This document shows positions 16,714 to 21,734 of a DNA stretch of 21,734 bases, piece after piece. The number at the start of each line of letters is the position of its first letter. Within the stretch, counting starts at the first letter, position 1. The position numbers were made by a program, and so were the translations under genes. The notes beneath the pieces were generated by a model. It was not told the origin of the DNA. It did not search any database and worked only from the letters and a program-made list of their open reading frames with translations. This stretch comes from Cellvibrionales bacterium UBA7375 (GTDB lineage: Bacteria; Pseudomonadota; Gammaproteobacteria; Pseudomonadales; Porticoccaceae), in contig DKNZ01000021.1 of NCBI GenBank assembly GCA_002469845.1, positions 617-22,350 of the forward strand, in the 5' to 3' direction.

Positions 16714-16823
16714 CCCTATCTTAGGGTCTTTTGGTTGCAAAAAAGTGGGAGTACGGCTAAGGTTTGCGCTTTCTCAAAGTACTGGATTACATCCAGTAAT
16801 TTTTGAGCGCCACTATTGCTCAA
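16714..16823 (+). ncRNA. Structured 5' leader of nhaB with alternative hairpins (candidate riboswitch or attenuator)
   Basis: In order: a 5-bp hairpin CCCTA-TCT-TAGGG (16714-16726). Then a GCAAA/TTTGC stem (16737-16741 with 16763-16767) closing a purine-rich 21-base loop. Then a perfect 8-bp hairpin TACTGGAT-TAC-ATCCAGTA (16780-16798), extended by CTCAAA/TTTGAG (16773-16778 with 16802-16807). TTGAGC (16803-16808) can instead pair with GCTCAA (16818-16823), which would break the extension. Mutually exclusive stems just before a Na+/H+ antiporter gene suggest ion-responsive control. I cannot match it from memory to a known Na+ or Li+ riboswitch consensus. Confidence 0.45.
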
Positions 16824-16856
16824 GAGCCTCCATTTTGCTTGTAAATTTTTAGTTAT

Positions 16857-16862
16857 AAAGGA
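16857..16862 (+). promoter_or_regulatory. Ribosome binding site fixing the nhaB start
   Basis: AAAGGA ends seven bases before the ATG at 16870. The in-frame ATG at 16816 lies inside the hairpin region and would add 18 residues absent from NhaB proteins. Confidence 0.75.
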
Positions 16863-16869
16863 TAGAAAT

Positions 16870-18375
16870 ATGACGGCAACGTTAGCTAAAGCATTTAAAA
16901 ACAATTTTTTGGGTAATTCCCCAGATTGGTACCAAAAACTAATTATTGCCTTTTTAGTTATTAACCCTATCTTACTGATGGTGACTACGCCATTTATACT
17001 AGGCTGGATTCTCATTGCTCAATTTATATTGACTCTTGCAATGGCTCTTAAGTGCTACCCATTGCAACCTGGCGGGCTGCTAGCTATCGAAGCGATATTA
17101 CTTGGATTAGCTAGCCCTGAAAATGTATATCATGAAGCAGTGGCTAATTTTCAAGTTATTCTGTTACTAATGTTTATGGTCGCTGGCATATATTTTATGC
17201 GCGACATGTTGCTCTATACATTTACAAAAATACTTTTGAATGTCCGATCAAAGACTACGCTTTCCTTTTTGTTTTGCTTTTCTGGCGCTGTATTATCTGC
17301 TTTTCTCGATGCCTTAACGGTCACAGCAGTGCTAATCACAGTGGCAGTTGGCTTTTACTCTGTCTACCACCGTGTGGCTTCAGGTCAATCTGTTAACGAC
17401 ACTTCTCACAATCATCTTGATAATAGCTCTGTTATTGATGCAAATGTTGAAAACCTCGAAAACTTCCGTTCGTTTCTTCGCAGTCTAATCATGCATGGTG
17501 CTGTGGGAACTGCTTTGGGTGGCGTTACTACCGTTGTGGGCGAACCTCAAAACTTGCTGATTGCTGAAAAAGCGGGATGGCAATTTATAGAATTCTTTAT
17601 TCGCATGGCACCCGTTACTATGCCGGTATTTGTCTGCGGTCTAGCGTGTTGCATCCTGTTAGAAAAAACTAAAATACTAGGCTACGGTGCACAACTTCCT
17701 GAAGATGTGCGACACGTACTAACCGAATATAGTCAGGAAGATGAAAAAAATCGAACAAATGAACAAATTGCCACCTTAATTACTCAAGCAGCTGTAGCTT
17801 TAATTTTGGTGTTTGCGCTTGCATTTCATTGGGCGCCAGTGGGTCTTATTGGCCTTATGATTATCGTGCTTCTTACCGCATTTAATGGTGTTACTGAAGA
17901 GCATCAAATTGGTAAAGCCTTTGAAGAGGCATTGCCTTTTACAGCGCTATTGGTTGTGTTTTTTGCCATTGTGGCAGTCATTCATGAACAGCACCTCTTT
18001 TCCCCCGTAATCAATTGGGTTTTGGCTATGGATCCGGCATCACAGCCTAGCGTGTTCTTTTTAGCAAATGGACTATTATCGGCGATTAGTGATAATGTTT
18101 TTGTGGCCACTGTGTATATCAATGAAGTCAGAACAGCACTTGATACCGGCATGATCGATCGTGATCAATTCGATAAGTTGGTTATTGCAATAAACACAGG
18201 CACAAACTTACCGAGTGTTGCCACACCTAATGGTCAAGCTGCATTTTTATTCCTACTCACCTCGGCTTTAGCACCACTTATTGGCTTATCCTATATGCGC
18301 ATGGTCATTATGGCCCTACCCTACACAATTGTTCTCACAGTTGTGGGGCTGCTAAGCGTTTTATACCTTTTGTAA
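16870..18375 (+). CDS. nhaB: Na+/H+ antiporter NhaB
   Basis: The 501-residue inner-membrane protein exchanges cytoplasmic Na+ for external protons and is strongly similar to E. coli NhaB (513 residues). Shared blocks include NNFLGNSPDWYQ at the N-terminus, MALKCYPLQPGGLLAIEA, FLDALTVTAVLITVAVGFYS and HRVASG. Further on are GTALGGVTTVVGEPQNLLIA, LSAISDNVFVATVYINE and AINTGTNLPSVATPNGQAAF. About 12 membrane spans are expected, with a polar cytoplasmic loop near 185-210. The C-terminus stops shortly after LPYTIVLTVVGLLSVLYLL, roughly a dozen residues short of E. coli NhaB, which is within family variation. The start at 16870 is chosen from AAAGGA and from family alignment. The structured leader and the divergent inverted repeat suggest regulated expression. 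No clear terminator follows. Confidence 0.97.
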   Translation: MTATLAKAFKNNFLGNSPDWYQKLIIAFLVINPILLMVTTPFILGWILIAQFILTLAMALKCYPLQPGGLLAIEAILLGLASPENVYHEAVANFQVILLLMFMVAGIYFMRDMLLYTFTKILLNVRSKTTLSFLFCFSGAVLSAFLDALTVTAVLITVAVGFYSVYHRVASGQSVNDTSHNHLDNSSVIDANVENLENFRSFLRSLIMHGAVGTALGGVTTVVGEPQNLLIAEKAGWQFIEFFIRMAPVTMPVFVCGLACCILLEKTKILGYGAQLPEDVRHVLTEYSQEDEKNRTNEQIATLITQAAVALILVFALAFHWAPVGLIGLMIIVLLTAFNGVTEEHQIGKAFEEALPFTALLVVFFAIVAVIHEQHLFSPVINWVLAMDPASQPSVFFLANGLLSAISDNVFVATVYINEVRTALDTGMIDRDQFDKLVIAINTGTNLPSVATPNGQAAFLFLLTSALAPLIGLSYMRMVIMALPYTIVLTVVGLLSVLYLL

Positions 18376-18439
18376 GTGGATAGCACCGTAGTTTAAGCCG
18401 AAGGAATTCAGAGCCTTTTCAATGACAGTGGAATATCGC

Positions 18440-18790
18440 TCAAACCCCAGATGCAGTGCAGGGATTATTGTCAAAGTAAAAATCTCTAATAACAACTATT
18501 AGTCCGGCTGCCCTTTTGTCATTATAAATATTGGTTTCAGAACCAAATAGACTAGAAGCTAGATGCCCAAGGTAATCTGCTAATTGTCCTTTTGTTTTAG
18601 ACTTTATCGCATAGCTGTATATCAAAGATACACAATTGCTGTATCTGTCATGGGGATACTCCGTATCAAATATGCCCAATGGATCCCAGTGGTTTGATAG
18701 CACATCGCCTATAGCCGTATAAAAGCTATCTTCTTCAACGTTAGAAATAGCTTCTACTGTTGTATGCTGCTCTGAGGTTTGGCCAATCAC
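18440..18790 (-). CDS. Small hypothetical protein with WDPLG motif
   Basis: The 116-codon ORF encodes a soluble, slightly acidic protein. Its core reads AIGDVLSNHWDPLGIFD, then HDRYSNCVSLIYSYAIKS and GQLADYLGHLASSLFG. This pattern (VL-x3-WDP[IL]G, a D-x-Y segment, then a helical tail) resembles a family of small uncharacterised proteins (WDPIG type, near DUF1871) that I recall being widespread and sometimes next to toxin or immunity genes. I name no function. The only start is a GTG at 18790 without a clear ribosome site, and no ATG exists further in. A TAG stop lies in frame three codons upstream. A 20-codon ORF with a good ribosome site ends 1 base before the GTG, so translation could be coupled, or the gene may be 5'-damaged. 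It lies between nhaB (convergent) and the terminator of the large secreted-protein gene. Confidence 0.55.
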   Translation of the reverse strand: MIGQTSEQHTTVEAISNVEEDSFYTAIGDVLSNHWDPLGIFDTEYPHDRYSNCVSLIYSYAIKSKTKGQLADYLGHLASSLFGSETNIYNDKRAAGLIVVIRDFYFDNNPCTASGV

Positions 18791-18791
18791 T

Positions 18792-18854
18792 TTAGTCTAG
18801 CCACTTTAGCCCAACCAGAGCTGATAAAATTTTAAATGCTGAGACTCCGCTCAT
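18792..18854 (-). CDS. Possible 20-residue leader peptide upstream of the WDPLG protein
   Basis: An ATG at 18854, preceded by AAGGAAG at about an 8-base spacing, opens a 20-codon ORF with a hydrophobic middle (SAFKILSALVGLKWLD). Its TAA ends one base before the GTG of the next ORF, a TAAAGTG arrangement that allows re-initiation. Another short ORF (18832-18885, 17 codons) with GAAGGAA overlaps it in a third frame. Either could be translated or neither; this may be the remains of a longer coding region. Confidence 0.2.
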   Translation of the reverse strand: MSGVSAFKILSALVGLKWLD

Positions 18855-18977
18855 TATTAAATCTTCCTTTACTTGTACTTGCCATTTAAGTGTTCCTTCA
18901 CTTTAAACTTAGACTATAGACTCCTCTATCTCAAATGAACTTATAAGAAAATTTAAAGATGAGTAATTTGCAAGTAT

Positions 18978-19003
18978 AAAAAAAGCACCCCTAGGGGTGC
19001 TTT
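18978..19003 (-). terminator. Strong intrinsic terminator of the large secreted-protein gene
   Basis: AAAGCACCCC (18982-18991), a TA loop and GGGGTGCTTT (18994-19003) form a perfect 10-bp hairpin. On the minus strand it runs into seven T residues (complement of 18978-18984), 32 bases after the stop at 19035. On the plus strand only three T residues follow, so it works mainly for the minus-strand gene. Confidence 0.92.
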
Positions 19004-19034
19004 ATGCTTAATTGTTGTTGGTGTGATTCTTTTT

Positions 19035-21734
19035 TTACTCTTCCCAAAATGAAGAAAGGACATTATCACCGTTAATATAGAACACCGACTCTCCATGGAA
19101 GAATGCTCGCTGTCGGTCACTATTCCACCAGTTATTGTATCCTCCTGATATAAACCCATTCTCCAAAATGGTTGCTGAATCTGATTGATTTTTATTGGTT
19201 AAATCAAACTTATAAAGTCTATTTTCCTGAACATACCCAAGCTCTGGCGATGAATACGACATTGTCACCGGTATAGAAAAACGGTCTGATGTTTCGCTTA
19301 TTTGCTGATAAGTAAATGCGTGACGATTATATCTTGCTGGTGATGTAATCCACGATGCATTGTCCCCTATACTTAAATCTTTAAGGGAGTATGGGCTATC
19401 GATGGAAGCTACATTGAATAACTCTAATTTAACCAAACCATTTTCGTCTTGCCCGAGACCAAGTAATAAATCATCACTAACAGGATGTAGGAAATCTGAG
19501 AAACCTGTTACTTCAAGCTCCCCTGCCACAATTGGATTTGCCTGATCAGTCAAATCAAGAACATAGAGTGGATCTGTGCGCTCAAACGTCACTAGGTATA
19601 AGGTATCACCAAAAAATCTAACCCCGTATAAGTCTTCATTAGGTTTGCCTATTTCACTGGGATGATCTTCATTTGGCAGCATGGCAACCTTATCTATGCT
19701 TAGTGTCGCTGGAGATTGCTTGAGTACTGTAAGATGGTGATCTCTAGAATCATTGGAATCACCAGTCCACTGGCTACTAACTACTCTTAAATGGCCATCA
19801 TGTTCGTTAATACGGAAATCGATTTCACCTGAACCAAATAAATGACCCTGAACTTCACCAGATCCAGTATAGGCGAGGTTAGCGGCCAGGCTAAATCTAT
19901 GGATCAACGTGCGCGAGTCCAGGCCCCAACCTTCCGATTGGATGAAATAGATTGCATTTTGACTGACATAAATGCCGGATGTAGATTCTAGATAACAGGC
20001 GCTATTAACAACTGTTTTTTCTTCTATATCAATTGCCACCAAAAGTGTCATAGTTGGATAACCGTATTGATCAGGCGCTAATTCATGATCCTCATTGATC
20101 ATTAAACAATCGGTTGCCGCTAGAAGATCTGTTTGCTCACCATTGATATAAGCTCTAGGCAGGAGATCATTCACAGCTGCATCATCAATGGCTTCTTGAT
20201 TGCTGGATTCTTGATCGGCTGTTGGATGATCTACATAGTTAACAATTTGCGGTGTATGACGAGCAACAAGATAAACAATATCGCCTTTTTTACGACTTGT
20301 CACAAAGCCAGCTTCGATTTCAAACTCCCAATCTAAAGCGGGATCAGAGGGGTTTGAAATATCGTATACATCGAGCCCTGTATTTTGTCCACGCCATGTA
20401 CTAGGAGACATAAATACATCACCATATAGACCCCACCAACCAGAGCTATCGATAGCCGCAAGTTGGTTGTCATTAGTGTAAAGGCCTTCGATAGTGCGAT
20501 TATGACTAATTGGTATATTGCCCACCTGCTCTGCTGCAGCTTGCTCAGAATCTGTTGCCATAATCTTAATTGATCGCAATTCCGGGACAATAGGTTGCAT
20601 TGGCTCATCAGCAACAGCACCTCCTTCACTGACTTCAATTGCATCATCAAATGCTATTGGCTCAAAAATAAAGCAACAATCGTCGTACATGCTGTAGCTT
20701 GGCGCTATAAATAGATGTTCGCCATCATATTTAACAAAATCATGCTCATCGATGGTTTTTTCTAAGGTATAAGTGGTTGTAAATGATTCGCCACTACTAT
20801 CAGTTGTGGCTGAATCCATAGCCATCTCAGGCATTGCTTCTGTAGTCGTCACTATCGCATCATTGCCAAAATCAACCGCAACTGAAACTTCGCCAAAAAC
20901 TCTTTCATAACTTTGAGTAAATTTTGATGAAAACTCTTGATTGCTTGCCATTGGCTTTAACAAACCTGTGGCCTGAGCTAATAACTGGCTTGGCATTAGA
21001 GAAGCTAGATACTGCTCAATTTCAAGCGAAGAATCCCTTGTGGCTAAAGTGGCAATAGCTCCGTTAATCAGTGAGTCTCCTCTGAGACCGAATAAATATC
21101 TAAGTAGTAATAAGCCATCTGTTAGTGCGTCAACTTCACCATCACCATCAATATCGGCAATTGAAGATACAGAGGATAGTGAATCCTGAATTTGCTGAGA
21201 TGTCTTGGTTGCATTAAGTGCTAAAGCGCCACTAGTTAATGCCTCATCACGTAAGCCAAAGGCATAGCGAAGCAATAAAAGGCCATCGGTTAGTGCGTCA
21301 GCTTCTCCGTTCGCATCAAAATCCCAACTCAGTAACTGTTCATTGGAACTATCTCCATTATCATCCGCGCCAGAATCAATACTTGTGTTTTCAACGATAT
21401 CAAAGGAGGCGATCATTGATGAGTGGGGATAACAAAAATAAGATAATGAATCGCCACTAAAATCTAGGGGAATGGTAACTGTCAGTTGTTCGTTATCATT
21501 GATAGAGGCAACGCCACTGACTATACCCCCCGAACCATTACTAGAGACTGAGATCTCAGAATTAGCAGTACGCCATGCATCACCAATATTAAAGGCATGG
21601 CCACTATCTGTTCTAATAAATGTGTGGGAAGAGCCTTTTTCAAGACTTAGGTTTATAGAATCACCATTGGGTTCATTGGAAAAAATATAAAAGGGTGCAG
21701 CATATGGGTTTGAATTTAATCTAACATAGGTTGT
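19035..21734 (-). CDS. Large secreted protein: cupredoxin-like domain, two dockerin-like repeats, beta-propeller (5' end outside window)
   Basis: The frame is open from the right window edge to the TAA at 19035, giving 899 visible residues with no true start seen; the Met at 21416 is internal (residue 107). Residues about 12-112 look like a cupredoxin: SGHAFNIG (His46), then YFCYPHSSM with Cys101, His104 and Met107 in the C-x2-H-x2-M spacing of type 1 copper sites. Two EF-hand/dockerin-like repeats follow (about 138-172 and 194-228). The rest, from about 327 (EHDFVKYDGEHLFIAPS), resembles the bacterial Beta_propel family (PF09826), with strands such as LYVLDLTDQANPIVAGELEV and GVRFFGDTLYLVTFE. 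The signal peptide would lie upstream. Likely extracellular or outer-surface, with calcium binding; substrate unknown. The gene ends in a strong terminator. Confidence 0.85.
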   Translation of the reverse strand, partial: TTYVRLNSNPYAAPFYIFSNEPNGDSINLSLEKGSSHTFIRTDSGHAFNIGDAWRTANSEISVSSNGSGGIVSGVASINDNEQLTVTIPLDFSGDSLSYFCYPHSSMIASFDIVENTSIDSGADDNGDSSNEQLLSWDFDANGEADALTDGLLLLRYAFGLRDEALTSGALALNATKTSQQIQDSLSSVSSIADIDGDGEVDALTDGLLLLRYLFGLRGDSLINGAIATLATRDSSLEIEQYLASLMPSQLLAQATGLLKPMASNQEFSSKFTQSYERVFGEVSVAVDFGNDAIVTTTEAMPEMAMDSATTDSSGESFTTTYTLEKTIDEHDFVKYDGEHLFIAPSYSMYDDCCFIFEPIAFDDAIEVSEGGAVADEPMQPIVPELRSIKIMATDSEQAAAEQVGNIPISHNRTIEGLYTNDNQLAAIDSSGWWGLYGDVFMSPSTWRGQNTGLDVYDISNPSDPALDWEFEIEAGFVTSRKKGDIVYLVARHTPQIVNYVDHPTADQESSNQEAIDDAAVNDLLPRAYINGEQTDLLAATDCLMINEDHELAPDQYGYPTMTLLVAIDIEEKTVVNSACYLESTSGIYVSQNAIYFIQSEGWGLDSRTLIHRFSLAANLAYTGSGEVQGHLFGSGEIDFRINEHDGHLRVVSSQWTGDSNDSRDHHLTVLKQSPATLSIDKVAMLPNEDHPSEIGKPNEDLYGVRFFGDTLYLVTFERTDPLYVLDLTDQANPIVAGELEVTGFSDFLHPVSDDLLLGLGQDENGLVKLELFNVASIDSPYSLKDLSIGDNASWITSPARYNRHAFTYQQISETSDRFSIPVTMSYSSPELGYVQENRLYKFDLTNKNQSDSATILENGFISGGYNNWWNSDRQRAFFHGESVFYINGDNVLSSFWEE
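21051..21155 (-). repeat. Second dockerin/EF-hand-like repeat unit
   Basis: This encodes visible residues about 194-228: a DxDxDGxxD calcium loop (DIDGDGEVDALTD) followed by GLLLLRYLFGLRGDSLINGA. All acidic loop positions expected for Ca2+ are present. It is spaced 56 codons (168 bases) from the first unit. Confidence 0.85.
21219..21323 (-). repeat. First dockerin/EF-hand-like repeat unit
   Basis: This encodes visible residues about 138-172: DFDANGEADALTD followed by GLLLLRYAFGLRDEALTSGA. The loop has DxDxNG in place of DxDxDG, still compatible with calcium binding. The two units share the ALTDGLLLLRYxFGLR core almost exactly while their flanks differ. Confidence 0.85.

Larger units (their letters stand above)
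16553..16869. other. Divergent intergenic region between sohB and nhaB
   Basis: This 317-base gap has no gene I can support. It carries GGAG for the sohB TTG start (16559-16562), a 10-bp inverted repeat (16587-16617), a structured leader of nhaB (about 16714-16823) and AAAGGA for nhaB (16857-16862). The sequence between 16570 and 16710 is very AT-rich and must hold both promoters. I could not choose hexamers with confidence. Confidence 0.6.

Noticed and set aside
16816..16869. Earlier in-frame ATG for nhaB
   Set aside because: It overlaps the leader hairpins, lacks a ribosome site, and the extra 18 residues have no counterpart in NhaB; AAAGGA supports 16870.
20333..20650. 105-codon minus-strand ORF in another frame of the secreted-protein gene
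   Set aside because: It lies wholly inside the recognisable propeller coding frame and shows no domain features.
21472..21690. 72-codon plus-strand ORF at the right edge
   Set aside because: It is antisense to the cupredoxin-like coding frame, which is open through to the window end.

Overview
This window reads as chromosomal DNA of a marine-type gammaproteobacterium, AT-rich by eye. The evidence is the gene set: a homodimeric-type pyruvate dehydrogenase (aceE-aceF), the E. coli-like divergent perM/bepA pair, SohB, NhaB, and a Pseudomonas-type siroheme sulfite reductase followed by its DUF934 partner. A secreted protein carries dockerin-like repeats of the ALTDGLLLLRY type that I associate with marine Cellvibrionales/SAR92-like bacteria. 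The taxonomic guess is inference; no rRNA or tRNA gene is visible. I saw no CRISPR array, insertion sequence or integrase.

Layout. Positions 1-332 (minus) hold the 5' part of an lpxD-like gene of lipid A synthesis. Positions 537-4891 (minus) hold aceE then aceF, read from a good sigma70-like promoter near 5000; no lpd (E3) follows. Positions 5157-9109 (minus) hold perM (AI-2E-type membrane protein) and a large exported pitrilysin-like M16 peptidase, divergent from bepA (9269-10741, plus), a periplasmic M48 peptidase with TPRs. bepA converges on nadA (10738-11796, minus), and both stop codons lie in one CTAG. A 37-codon single-span membrane protein gene sits just upstream of nadA behind its own promoter. 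Positions 12165-15494 (plus) hold cysI, a DUF934 gene overlapping it, and a short KefB-like cation/proton antiporter. sohB (15497-16552, minus) converges on that antiporter with a 2-base gap.

nhaB (16870-18375, plus) is divergent from sohB across a 317-base gap that contains a 10-bp inverted repeat and a strongly structured nhaB leader. After it come a small hypothetical gene of unclear start (18440-18790, minus), a strong intrinsic terminator (18978-19003), and the 3' part of a very large secreted protein (19035-21734, minus). The latter has a cupredoxin-like domain, two EF-hand/dockerin-like repeats and a long beta-propeller region; its 5' end lies outside the window.

How the genes fit together. 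Most of the window is core metabolism (pyruvate oxidation, NAD and sulfur assimilation), envelope quality control (BepA, M16 peptidase, SohB) and cation homeostasis (NhaB, KefB-like) suited to a saline habitat. I do not see a defence system or mobile island. The least explained elements are the multidomain secreted protein, the nhaB leader, the small membrane protein in front of nadA, and the small WDPLG-motif protein.
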